35,767 bases of DNA, from assembly GCA_017465405.1 (NCBI GenBank), contig JAFTWG010000029.1, positions 1 to 35,767 of the forward strand. Reading direction: 5' to 3'. Below the pieces are notes generated by a model. It ran no database searches. It was not told the origin of the DNA and was given only the letters and a program-made list of their open reading frames with translations. This DNA is from Alphaproteobacteria bacterium. Lineage in GTDB: Bacteria > Pseudomonadota > Alphaproteobacteria > RF32 > CAG-239. The stretch's first letter is position 1, and each line of letters starts with the position of its first letter. Positions 1 through 8,015 of the stretch are shown here, in pieces. A program made the position numbers and the translations under genes.

Positions 1-2369
1 ACACTCGGTTTGATATATAATGAGTAAAAACCATCGTCGGTATATTGAGTATGAGCAAATTTTGCTCCGGCTTCTAATTCAACTTGTTTCAAGTCGTTAT
101 ATTCTACCGTTTTACCGGCACTGTCGGTTGCATCATCATAATTGATTTGTGAGTAGAATACACCTAAACTCGGGGTTACCGATAAGGTTCTGCTTAAAGC
201 ATAGCTATATCCGCCTTCAATACTTCCTCCCAACTCTAAACCATCAGTGTCGGCAGATATACCGTCATCGGTTTTGATTTCGGCACTTTGCATACCACCA
301 TAAACAGTAGCAAAAGCATACCAGTTATTATTGTCATAACGATAGTATAAACCGGCTAAATAGCTGTCGATATCAATTTCACTTCCGATTGTGGAGTAAT
401 ATTTTTCGCCTTTACCATTCATTTCATAATTACCTTGACGATATGATGCGAATATACCGAGTTTATTATTCAAATCGTGTTGAATATCTGAACCGGCTTC
501 AATACCCCATACTTTTGCTTCAATCTCTACCGGAGCTTCGATTGTCAAGCCGTTGTAGGTTGTATCTACCCAAGCATTATGGAAAGCTTCGCCATCCCAG
601 TTATAGTCATAGAAACCACAACCCGGACAGAACAAACGATTTACACCAACCTTTCGCATAATATTATAAACCATTCCGTTAGTCTGTGCTAATCCCGAAG
701 AAGTCAAAGATTCAAAGCCAATAACTTCCGGTGCTACTTCAATCGGTCCCAGCGGTTGCGGAGTTGGGGCTACAGTTCCGCTATCGTTTTCATTTTTGTT
801 TTCATCTTCATTTTGGTTATCATTATCTTCTTCCGGTTTATAAGGGTTTTCTTCTGCAGTTGAATATAAGCTCCATTCCTTATCGGTTGTATCATAGTTA
901 ACTTCCCACATATAAGGGCTACCAATTACACGGTATACCTCAAAAGATTTTTGTGCTTCCTCTTCAGATAATGTATGATTTGGTGCAATCGCAAAAGGAA
1001 TACCGTTTTCATTCGTTACTGATTGGTTACTTAATGTATTAACAATACTGTATTTTTTTATTGTTTCCTGTGATTGAAGAACATTAACAATTATGTTTGT
1101 TGTTCCAACAAGATCTTTATTAATATAGAGCTTTCCTGCTTCAAAATTGGTAATATCAATATCTAATTGTAAATATGGACTATTTTTAGCAATGTAATTA
1201 TTAACAATATAAATAACCGCATTTTTACCTAATGCAACTTGAGTTTTATCAATAGTGAAATCATGAACGTTTCTGATTGTATTATTAAATCGAACTCCAT
1301 TATTATTATCCGTGTATAAATCTCCATTGATATTAATATCATAACTATCGCCACTAATCGCATCATCGAAGACGATTAATCCATTATTGATAGCCTTAAG
1401 ATTTAATGCCTTATACGAATCATAACTACCTTTCATATATATTGCATTGCTATTGCCATTAGCCTTATTCCCGCTAAACAATGAAGTTCCATTATCTGCA
1501 ATAATATTTAAATCATTAATAGAATAAATAGCACCACCTTCAGCAGAAGTCCCTGATACGTAGTTATCAATAAAATTAGAATTTACTATTTCTCCGATAG
1601 TGTCTCCATTATAAATAGCTCCGCCAAACGCTTCTCCCTGCGAATTTATAGCACTGTTACTGATGAAATCTCCTTTTATAGAATTTATTGTTCCTTTGTT
1701 ATCATTCCAATTAAAAGCATTGTTAATAGCTCCACCTACAACGGCATAATACCGATCGCTATTTATGTTGCTGTTTGCAATAAAGACACCGGCAATTTTT
1801 TTTATTATTGCATTATAGTTGTCATAATTACTTGCATAGTTATATATAGCTCGGCTGTTTCCTATAAATACCCCTTCTATTAAATCGATAATACTTGATT
1901 TATCTCTATCTTCCTCATGAAAATTTATAACAGCTAAATTATTATCTACAAAATTTCCTTGTATATTACCAATGATTGAACCATGATAATCATTATAAAT
2001 AGCTGTGCGATTATTGATAAAATTGCCCAAAATATCAAATTGTTCTTGCTCATGATTATTAATGGCTCCATAACCATACCAAGCATAATTTATAAAATCT
2101 GCGGTTATGTCTGTTCCGCCATATTTTCCCTGATTATCATAAACTTCCCTTCCTTCAGGTGTAGTGTATTTATATTTAAAATATTTTGTTGTTCCTCCGG
2201 TTTTTATTTCTATTATATCATCGCCTGAAGTTGCGACTTCTTCCCATGTTATATCCGGCGATGTATATTGGTTCAAATATTTAGCATCTATAGTAGGAAC
2301 GGTTTGCGCAATAGCATTAGTTGATAAAAATGTGGTGGCTAAAAGAAGGGGGAATGCTTTGTATTTCAT
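1..2369 (-). CDS. Autotransporter (type V secretion) adhesin-like protein, C-terminus cut by window edge
   Basis: Open reading frame of 789 codons from an ATG at 2369 to the window edge with no stop, so the 3' end lies outside. It opens with a Sec signal peptide (MKYKAFPLLLATTFLSTNAIA, cleavage near residue 21) behind a GGAGA Shine-Dalgarno. Residues about 110-285 carry degenerate repeats of the form G-x-F-I-x-N-x-A-I-Y-N, with the Phe at about 117, 140, 168, 196, 235 and 266; this resembles a right-handed beta-helix passenger. Residues 507-545 are an Asp/Glu/Asn- then Pro-rich linker. From about 560 on, alternating aromatic/polar strands (for example FASYRQGNYEM, WYAFATVYGGMQ) look like an autotransporter beta-barrel domain. 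A C-P-G-C pair sits at 581-584, just before the barrel. Likely role is surface adhesion; the ligand is unknown. The family assignment is from architecture, not from a recognised subfamily. Confidence 0.8.
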   Translation of the reverse strand, partial: MKYKAFPLLLATTFLSTNAIAQTVPTIDAKYLNQYTSPDITWEEVATSGDDIIEIKTGGTTKYFKYKYTTPEGREVYDNQGKYGGTDITADFINYAWYGYGAINNHEQEQFDILGNFINNRTAIYNDYHGSIIGNIQGNFVDNNLAVINFHEEDRDKSSIIDLIEGVFIGNSRAIYNYASNYDNYNAIIKKIAGVFIANSNINSDRYYAVVGGAINNAFNWNDNKGTINSIKGDFISNSAINSQGEAFGGAIYNGDTIGEIVNSNFIDNYVSGTSAEGGAIYSINDLNIIADNGTSLFSGNKANGNSNAIYMKGSYDSYKALNLKAINNGLIVFDDAISGDSYDININGDLYTDNNNGVRFNNTIRNVHDFTIDKTQVALGKNAVIYIVNNYIAKNSPYLQLDIDITNFEAGKLYINKDLVGTTNIIVNVLQSQETIKKYSIVNTLSNQSVTNENGIPFAIAPNHTLSEEEAQKSFEVYRVIGSPYMWEVNYDTTDKEWSLYSTAEENPYKPEEDNDNQNEDENKNENDSGTVAPTPQPLGPIEVAPEVIGFESLTSSGLAQTNGMVYNIMRKVGVNRLFCPGCGFYDYNWDGEAFHNAWVDTTYNGLTIEAPVEIEAKVWGIEAGSDIQHDLNNKLGIFASYRQGNYEMNGKGEKYYSTIGSEIDIDSYLAGLYYRYDNNNWYAFATVYGGMQSAEIKTDDGISADTDGLELGGSIEGGYSYALSRTLSVTPSLGVFYSQINYDDATDSAGKTVEYNDLKQVELEAGAKFAHTQYTDDGFYSLYIKPS

Positions 2370-2392
2370 TGGGAAATCTCCGGTTTAGTTTA

Positions 2393-2421
2393 AACATAAT
2401 TAAACGTACGTTTATTTTGAA
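2393..2421 (-). promoter_or_regulatory. Weak sigma70-like promoter with 14-bp palindromic operator candidate for the autotransporter
   Basis: On the minus strand TTCAAA (2421-2416) and TATGTT (2398-2393) are 17 nt apart, each matching 4 of 6 consensus positions. The spacer contains the perfect 14-bp palindrome TAAACGTACGTTTA (2401-2414). A palindrome exactly between -35 and -10 is where a dimeric repressor would sit, and the ACGTACGT-type core resembles TetR-family operators. The promoter hexamers are weak; the palindrome is exact. Confidence 0.4.
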
Positions 2422-2574
2422 CACGATTTTTCTTCTGTAAGCCTTGATTTTTGGTGTTGATTTTTCTTCAAAAAAAAGGTACATATAATCGGAACAAGCA
2501 CATCAACAATACCTTGATTTTACACAAGAAAATTTTTGACATTTTCTCTTCGAACCACAATCCACCCCATTTTT

Positions 2575-2825
2575 ATCCCAAAACTGTCATTGCGAGCGAC
2601 AAAGTATTGCGAAGCAATCCAGAAAATATATGCCTTATAACCTCTATGGATTACCACGTCGCTTTCGCTCCTCGTAATGACGAAGTGGTAAACTTGATTA
2701 CCACGTCGCTATCGCTCCTCGTAATGACGCTGTGGGATGTGGATTGCCACGAAAATCAAAGATTTTCTCGCAATGACAGTGTGGAATGAGGATTGCCACA
2801 GCCCTAAATGGTTTGCAATGACAAT
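2575..2825. repeat. Tandem array of REP/MITE-like hairpin units
   Basis: Four consecutive units of 46-49 nt start at 2650, 2697, 2743 and 2792, preceded by a diverged partial copy from about 2585. Each begins ATTRCCAC and ends with C(G/A)TAATGAC or GCAATGAC, so unit flanks are inverted repeats. Units 1 and 2 share the core GTCGCT(T/A)TCGCTCCTC. Unit 3 has a different but perfectly self-complementary core, GAAAATC-AAA-GATTTTC. The type resembles widespread CATTGCGAG / CTCGCAATGAC intergenic palindromes known from many bacteria. Apart from the autotransporter promoter at its left end, the 500-nt gap 2370-2874 holds this array and the terminator. A 112-codon ORF over the repeats is not credible as a gene. 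Confidence 0.75.
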
Positions 2826-2839
2826 GATGAAAAGACAAC

Positions 2840-2866
2840 AAAAAACCGCCTTGTTTTAAGGCGGTT
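2840..2866 (-). terminator. Rho-independent terminator of the ndk operon
   Basis: A 9-bp perfect stem AACCGCCTT / AAGGCGGTT (2844-2852 and 2858-2866) with a 5-nt loop. It is followed on the minus strand by a U tract (A2840-A2845 on the plus strand). It lies just past the stop of the AI-2E permease gene. Confidence 0.9.
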
Positions 2867-2874
2867 GTAAAGGT

Positions 2875-3951
2875 TTATTTCCCCTCAAGATACAATTGGC
2901 TTTTTTTATAGTTTTTTATGGCATGACGGATTAAAACACCTATTACCGCTGCAACAGGAACTGCCATCATTAAACCTAAAAATCCTAACAATACCCCGCC
3001 GGCAAGCAAAGCAAACATTACCCATACCGGATGAAGCCCTACACTATCACCAACAAGCTTAGGAGTTAAAAAATTACCTTCTATAAATTGACCTACCATA
3101 AACACGGCAATAACCGCAACAAACGGCTCCCAAGTATTAAATTGAGCTACTGCAAGCCCTATACTTACCAAAAATCCGGTGATGCTACCGACATAGGGAA
3201 TAAAAGATATAAGTCCGGCTAAAAATCCGACCATCAACCCTAAATCAAGACCTACCAAATGCAATCCCAAAGCATAAAAAGAACCTAAAATCACGCAAAC
3301 ACTAAGTTGTCCTCTGATAAACGAAGCCAAAGTTTTATCAATCTCTTTTGCTTGTTCTTCTATCGACTTTTTAGATTTTCGGGGTAACAAACCTCTGATT
3401 TTTTCAATAAACTTGTTCCAATCACGCAACATATAAAAGGCAACAATCGGGGTTATGAGTAATAAAGATAACAAGTTTACAATAGCCATACCGCTCGAAA
3501 TCAGACTTTTAAGTATTCTACCTACCACTTTCAAATTGTTTGCCATATTAGAGCGCAAATACTCACGAACTCTATCGGCATTTAAATTGGGAAAATCTTC
3601 CTGCAAACGCACCAAAAAAGGCTCAAATTTCTTAAACAATGAAGTCATATATGCCGGAGCTGCATTGATAAATGTACTTACCTGACTGTCAATAACATTA
3701 ATTAGCAAAATCAATGCCGGAACAGCTATCAACACAACCGAAACCAAAACCAGAACCGTTGCACAAGTTCTGTTCATTCCCCATTTTTCAAATTTTGTAG
3801 CCAATGGGTCAAACAAATAACCGATTATAATTCCGGCAACAAACGGCAATAAGACCGAACGCAACACATAAACAAAACAACAAAACAAAGCAAACAGAAC
3901 CAACCAAAATATCCAGTTTGATTTGACGCTTGCAATCGTATTTTTTACCAT
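2875..3951 (-). CDS. AI-2E family transporter (PerM/YdiK-like permease)
   Basis: Polytopic inner-membrane protein of 358 aa with about eight hydrophobic segments: a pair near the N-terminus, one after the soluble middle domain, and a C-terminal cluster containing the family-typical stretch SFIPYVGSITGF and the GQFIEGNFLTPKLVG region. Family members export small molecules or ions; substrates range from autoinducer-2 to Na+/H+ exchange, so the substrate here is unknown. A longer frame opens at 3987, but the ATG at 3951 is preferred: it has a GGAG eight bases upstream inside the last codons of the preceding gene, whose TAA ends one base before this ATG. That geometry indicates translational coupling to the DUF2066 gene. 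It is the last gene before the terminator. Confidence 0.85.
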   Translation of the reverse strand: MVKNTIASVKSNWIFWLVLFALFCCFVYVLRSVLLPFVAGIIIGYLFDPLATKFEKWGMNRTCATVLVLVSVVLIAVPALILLINVIDSQVSTFINAAPAYMTSLFKKFEPFLVRLQEDFPNLNADRVREYLRSNMANNLKVVGRILKSLISSGMAIVNLLSLLLITPIVAFYMLRDWNKFIEKIRGLLPRKSKKSIEEQAKEIDKTLASFIRGQLSVCVILGSFYALGLHLVGLDLGLMVGFLAGLISFIPYVGSITGFLVSIGLAVAQFNTWEPFVAVIAVFMVGQFIEGNFLTPKLVGDSVGLHPVWVMFALLAGGVLLGFLGLMMAVPVAAVIGVLIRHAIKNYKKSQLYLEGK

Positions 3952-3952
3952 C

Positions 3953-4585
3953 TTATTCTCCGTTAACATTTTCGGTTGGCTGGGCATTTGTCAATAAATA
4001 TATATTCCCTTTTTGAATAAGTGTCATATTTATTTTTGCTAAATCCTGAAGTAAAGAGTTAAACTCTCCGGAATAATCAATACGAAATTGAACTTTCTTC
4101 AAAGTCATAGCCACCATCTCAATATTATTAACATTTTCAAATGTTTTGATTTTCTTTTCTATATTCAACCAATCCGAAAGTTTTGGAAAAATATATAATG
4201 CGTCAAAAATATTTTCGGGCAAAGTTTCCATAACACCCTTTTCGGTAAGATATTGTCTTAAAACATCGTTTTGAATTGTAATGTTAAAAGTAGCTATATA
4301 ACGAACATTAGATGATTTTTCATCAATAACCGTTGCAGCCTTAATAAAATAAGGTATCTGTTCATCGGTCAATGCGTTGATTATTTCCATCCCGGCTTCA
4401 TTAGTCATTTTTTGTGCAACTTCAACAAGAGCCTGACGATTTGCTTGAGCAAAGGCTTTTTCTTTTGCTACGGCAGCACTTTCATCGGATATGTCAACAT
4501 GAACAACACTGCTATAATCTTGCAATGAATATGCGGGAAAAGAAAACAGCAACGATAAAACAATTATTGCAACCCGAAAAAGCAT
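3953..4585 (-). CDS. DUF2066-type exported protein
   Basis: 210 aa with a Sec signal peptide (residues 1-20, MLFRVAIIVLSLLFSFPAYS), so periplasmic or envelope-exposed. The segment after the signal, with AVAKEKAFAQANRQALVEV and the conserved-looking VRYIATFNI strand, matches the general pattern of DUF2066 proteins. These occur in proteobacteria next to AI-2E permeases and have no established biochemical role. A strong GGGAGG precedes the ATG. It sits 11 nt after ndk and one base ahead of the permease start, so the three genes form one operon. The family call is from recollection of the pattern and gene neighbourhood; function unknown. Confidence 0.7.
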   Translation of the reverse strand: MLFRVAIIVLSLLFSFPAYSLQDYSSVVHVDISDESAAVAKEKAFAQANRQALVEVAQKMTNEAGMEIINALTDEQIPYFIKAATVIDEKSSNVRYIATFNITIQNDVLRQYLTEKGVMETLPENIFDALYIFPKLSDWLNIEKKIKTFENVNNIEMVAMTLKKVQFRIDYSGEFNSLLQDLAKINMTLIQKGNIYLLTNAQPTENVNGE

Positions 4586-4596
4586 ACCTACCTCCC

Positions 4597-5013
4597 TTAT
4601 TCAATAATCTCTAATTTGTTGAAGAAAAAGCCGATTTCGGTATTGGCATTTTCTAAACTGTCGGCACCGTGAATTCCGTTTTTTTCTATAGATTCGCCAT
4701 AAAGTTTACGCAAAGTTCCTTCTTCTGCCGCCGCAGGATTTGCAGCTCCCATTAATTTTCTAAAATCGTCAACCGCATTTTCTTTAGCTAACACCATTGC
4801 AATAATTGAACCGCAACTGATATTGTTTACCAAATCATCAAAAAAAGCTTTTTCCTTATGGATTTCATAAAATTTTTGTGCTTGTTCAACCGAAAGACGC
4901 ACCATTTTAAGTGCAGCTACTTGAAACCCTGCATTTTCTATACTATCGATAATTTTTCCCGAATTATTATTACAAACAGCTTCCGGTTTGATAAAAGCTA
5001 AAGTTTTTTCCAT
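4597..5013 (-). CDS. ndk: Nucleoside diphosphate kinase
   Basis: Cytosolic enzyme that transfers the gamma phosphate of ATP to NDPs through a phosphohistidine, balancing NTP and dNTP pools. The 138-aa length is normal. The N-terminus MEKTLAFIKPEAV is the family signature, and the active-site segment N-G-I-H-G-A-D-S-L-E-N-A places the phosphorylated His at 115. The usual GNIVGDII loop is replaced by CNNNSGKIID, a small variation. The GAGG Shine-Dalgarno is clear. It is divergent from pta across 132 nt, and first gene of the ndk / DUF2066 / AI-2E operon. Confidence 0.95.
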   Translation of the reverse strand: MEKTLAFIKPEAVCNNNSGKIIDSIENAGFQVAALKMVRLSVEQAQKFYEIHKEKAFFDDLVNNISCGSIIAMVLAKENAVDDFRKLMGAANPAAAEEGTLRKLYGESIEKNGIHGADSLENANTEIGFFFNKLEIIE

Positions 5014-5145
5014 TTTTTCCTCATTAATATTAAACTTGTTGCGATATTATATTAATTGTTATTAAAAATCAAAAAGTTTTTATAGACTTTTTGATTAAAT
5101 AGTTGTTTATTACAAACATCAAAATCTATAAAAGAGGATAATCTG

Positions 5146-6150
5146 ATGAAACAAACAGCTTTTTTACAAAATTTAATCTCAAAAGCTCAACAAAATGTTC
5201 AAACAATCGTGTTACCGGAAGGTGAAGACGAACGCATTTTGCAAGCTGCTCACGCAATTGCCGAAATGAAAGCCGCAAAGCTCATAATTCTCGGTAACGA
5301 AACCGAAATCAAAGCATATTATGAGAAAAACGGATGGAATTTTGACGGGATTGAAATTATTGAACCGGAAAAATCTCCAAATTTACAAAAATATGCCGAG
5401 ATGTTTTATGAAATGCGTAAAGACAAGGGTATCACAATGGAAGATGCCGTTAAACAAATGCACAATTATAACTATTTCGGAACCATGATGATAAAAGACG
5501 GTGCCGCTAACGGTATGGTATCAGGTGCAAATCATTCAACCGCCGATACTGTACGTCCGGCTTTACAAATTATCAAATCGGCTAAAAAGGGACGTTCGGT
5601 TTCATCTGCGGTTATCATTGTTTCTAATGATAAACCTTATGTCTTTTCAGACTGTGCAATCGTAATTGATCCGTCCGCTCAAGAATTGGCCGATATTGCC
5701 GTTGATGCTGCTCAAACAGCAATTCAATTTGGTTTAGAGCCTAAAGTAGCCATGCTTTCTTTCTCTACCAAAGGTTCAGGAAAAGGCGAAATGGTTGACA
5801 AAGTTGTTGAAGCAACAAAATTAGCAAAAGAACAAATTGAATTGCCGGAATATAAAGATTTAGGTATTAAAATTGATGGAGAATTACAACTTGATGCCGC
5901 TGTTGACAGCGTTGTCGGCGCTAAAAAAGCCAAAGGCAGTGATGTTGCAGGACAAGCAAATGTTTTGATATTCCCTGACATAAATGCAGGAAATATCGGC
6001 TATAAATTATGCCAACGCATCGGTGGAGCCGAAGCCTATGGTCCTTTGCTTCAAGGATTAAATGCTCCGGTTAACGATTTGTCTCGCGGTGCTTTAGTAG
6101 AAGACATTATCGGCATTATTGCCATTACATGTTTACAAGCTCAAAAATAA
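5146..6150 (+). CDS. pta: Phosphate acetyltransferase
   Basis: Converts acetyl-CoA plus phosphate to acetyl phosphate and CoA, the first step of the acetate-producing, ATP-yielding branch. At 334 aa it is the short, single-domain form (PTA_PTB domain only), without the N-terminal DRTGG/CobB-like part of the enterobacterial enzyme. Recognisable segments are VLPEGEDERILQAA at the N-terminus, DGAANGMVSGANHSTADTVRPALQII in the middle, and the C-terminal GQANVLIFPDINAGNIGYKL. AGAGGA precedes the ATG. It is followed after 22 nt by ackA. The pair implies substrate-level phosphorylation from acetyl-CoA, consistent with anaerobic or microaerobic life. Confidence 0.96.
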   Translation: MKQTAFLQNLISKAQQNVQTIVLPEGEDERILQAAHAIAEMKAAKLIILGNETEIKAYYEKNGWNFDGIEIIEPEKSPNLQKYAEMFYEMRKDKGITMEDAVKQMHNYNYFGTMMIKDGAANGMVSGANHSTADTVRPALQIIKSAKKGRSVSSAVIIVSNDKPYVFSDCAIVIDPSAQELADIAVDAAQTAIQFGLEPKVAMLSFSTKGSGKGEMVDKVVEATKLAKEQIELPEYKDLGIKIDGELQLDAAVDSVVGAKKAKGSDVAGQANVLIFPDINAGNIGYKLCQRIGGAEAYGPLLQGLNAPVNDLSRGALVEDIIGIIAITCLQAQK

Positions 6151-6172
6151 CTCATAACAAGGAAATATACTT

Positions 6173-7351
6173 ATGGATAAAATTTTAGTTTTGAACTCCG
6201 GTTCTTCTTCATTAAAATATCAATTATTTAATGTTGATGGCGACAAATATGAAGTTCTTGCCAAAGGCTTGGCTGAACGTATCGGTATTGACGGCTCTTT
6301 TGTAAGCATCAAAATCGGTGAAGGCGAAAAGATTGTAAAAGAAGTTGCTTTACCAACTCACCAAGAAGCAATTAAAGAAGTTTTTGCTTTACTGTTAAAC
6401 GGTGTATTAAAAAGCATGGATGAGTTGTCCGGTGTTGGTCATCGTGCTGTTCACGGCGGTGAATATTTCAACAAATCTGTATTGATTAATGATGAAGTTA
6501 TCGCTCGCATTGAAGAACTTTGTTCTTTAGCTCCTTTACACAACCCTGCATCTTTACTCGGAATCAGAGCCATTAAAGCTTTGTTGCCCGATGTTCCGCA
6601 AGTTGCCGTATTTGATACTGCTTTCCATCAAACAATGAAACCGGAAGCTTTTATGTATGCTCTTCCTTTAGAACAATACAAAAAACATAAAATTCGTCGT
6701 TACGGAATGCATGGTACTTCTCACTTGTTTGTTTCTCGTGAAGCAGCTAAATTAATCGGAAAAGAAGGAAATATCATTACTTGTCACATCGGTAACGGTG
6801 CTTCTATTTCTGCAGTTAAAAATGGTGAATGCCAAGATACATCTATGGGCTTTACTCCATTAGCAGGTGTTGTAATGGGTACTCGTTCCGGCGATTTAGA
6901 TCCGATTATTCCGCTCTACATTATGAAAACTCAAAACAAAACCGTTGATGAAGTTGATAATTTATTGAACAAACAATCTGGTATGTTCGGTCTTTGCGGA
7001 TATTCTGATAACCGTGATGTTGAAGCAAAATATCTTGCTGGCGATCCTGATGCAATTACTGCTATGCAAGTTTATACATATAGCATTGTAAAATATATCG
7101 GTGCTTATACTGCTGCTTTAGGTGGCGCTGATGCTATTGTATTTACCGGTGGTGTTGGCGAAAACGGTAGTATGGTTCGTAAAATGATTTGCGACAGATT
7201 GGCATTTATGGGTATTGAACTCGATGAAGAAGCCAACAATACTCGCGGCAAAACTATTGAGATTTCAAAACCCGGTTCTAAAGTCAGAGTATTTGTAATT
7301 CCGACTAACGAAGAATTGGTTATCGCTCAAGATACCGTTAAACTTATTTAA
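6173..7351 (+). CDS. ackA: Acetate kinase
   Basis: Transfers phosphate from acetyl phosphate to ADP, giving acetate and ATP (reversible). It has 392 aa, normal for the family. Signatures seen are the N-terminal LNSGSSSLKYQLF, GVGHRAVHGGE, the motif RRYGMHGTSHLFVS, ITCHIGNGAS, MGTRSGDLDP and the C-terminal FTGGVGENG, all part of the ASKHA-fold active site. AAGGAA lies upstream of the ATG. Co-transcribed with pta and ended by the hairpin terminator at 7366-7399. Confidence 0.97.
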   Translation: MDKILVLNSGSSSLKYQLFNVDGDKYEVLAKGLAERIGIDGSFVSIKIGEGEKIVKEVALPTHQEAIKEVFALLLNGVLKSMDELSGVGHRAVHGGEYFNKSVLINDEVIARIEELCSLAPLHNPASLLGIRAIKALLPDVPQVAVFDTAFHQTMKPEAFMYALPLEQYKKHKIRRYGMHGTSHLFVSREAAKLIGKEGNIITCHIGNGASISAVKNGECQDTSMGFTPLAGVVMGTRSGDLDPIIPLYIMKTQNKTVDEVDNLLNKQSGMFGLCGYSDNRDVEAKYLAGDPDAITAMQVYTYSIVKYIGAYTAALGGADAIVFTGGVGENGSMVRKMICDRLAFMGIELDEEANNTRGKTIEISKPGSKVRVFVIPTNEELVIAQDTVKLI

Positions 7352-7365
7352 TTTGTTATATCCTA

Positions 7366-7399
7366 ACTGCCGGCGAAAACAATCGTCGGCAGTTTTTTT
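7366..7399 (+). terminator. Rho-independent terminator of pta-ackA
   Basis: Ten-pair stem ACTGCCGGCG / CGTCGGCAGT (7366-7375 and 7384-7393, one G-U pair) with an 8-nt loop, followed by seven T residues. Confidence 0.92.
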
Positions 7400-7415
7400 A
7401 TAAAAAGAAACTGAT

Positions 7416-7985
7416 ATGAAAAAAATTTACATCGCAAGACATGGTGAAACAGAAATGAATGCCAAAGGGATTTGGCAAGGGCAAACTATTGATGTTTCTC
7501 TTAATGATGAGGGACGCAAACAAGCAAAAACTTTAGCAGATATTCTAAAAGATAAAAATATTGAAGTTATATATACATCACCGATGAAAAGAGCTTTTGA
7601 AACTGCAAAAATTGTAGGTGATGTTTGTAAGGTTAATACAATAAAAGAAAACGGATTGATTGAAGGTCATTTCGGTATTGCCGAAGGAAAAACAAAAGAA
7701 ACCATAGGAAAACATATACACACTTATAAACGATGGATTAGTTTGGAAGAAGAAAATATGGATGTATTTTTTGAAGGTGGAGAAACTAAACGACAAATTC
7801 AAAAAAGAGCATTAAATGCCATAGATAATATATTAAAATCTCCTCACGACAATATTGCTATTATATGTCACTCAATGATAGTAAGATTGATTTTGTTGCA
7901 TCTGGGTTTGAGTTTACAAAAAATCCCGAATGCAGGATATTTTATGCTTGAATATGATGGAGAAAACTTGAAATTAGCAAGCTGA
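7416..7985 (+). CDS. Histidine phosphatase family protein (phosphoglycerate mutase-like)
   Basis: 189 aa. The catalytic signature ARHGETEMNAKG at the N-terminus gives the RHG triad (Arg8, His9, Gly10). The second conserved His lies in AIICHSMIVRLIL, and a glutamate-bearing GHFGIAEGKTKE segment lies between. This is the branch that includes GpmB/CobC-like phosphatases. The substrate cannot be assigned; a housekeeping phosphoglycerate mutase role is possible but less likely at this length. It begins 17 nt after the ackA terminator with a weak ribosome binding site (AAGAAA), so expression is probably modest or depends on read-through. Confidence 0.85.
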   Translation: MKKIYIARHGETEMNAKGIWQGQTIDVSLNDEGRKQAKTLADILKDKNIEVIYTSPMKRAFETAKIVGDVCKVNTIKENGLIEGHFGIAEGKTKETIGKHIHTYKRWISLEEENMDVFFEGGETKRQIQKRALNAIDNILKSPHDNIAIICHSMIVRLILLHLGLSLQKIPNAGYFMLEYDGENLKLAS

Positions 7986-7992
7986 TAATTAT

Positions 7993-8011
7993 ATCTCCTA
8001 AAAAAGGAGAT
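7993..8011 (+). promoter_or_regulatory. Hairpin that buries the ribosome binding site of the next gene
   Basis: ATCTCCT (7993-7999) is perfectly complementary to AGGAGAT (8005-8011) across an A5 loop. The second arm contains the whole Shine-Dalgarno of the gene starting at 8016. No T run follows, so it is not a terminator. It would reduce initiation unless opened by ribosomes, temperature or a ligand. Confidence 0.5.
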
Positions 8012-8015
8012 TGTT

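Noticed and set aside
2451..2789. 112-codon plus-strand frame over the hairpin array
   Set aside because: Its codons are the REP-like repeat units themselves; there is no Shine-Dalgarno and no protein-like pattern.
2650..2825. Direct repeats that might be a CRISPR array
   Set aside because: Units are 46-49 nt with internal palindromes and no unique spacers of even length between identical repeats; no cas genes nearby.
3952..3987. Longer start for the AI-2E permease
   Set aside because: The extension lies inside the upstream gene; the ATG at 3951 has a well-placed GGAG right at the upstream stop.
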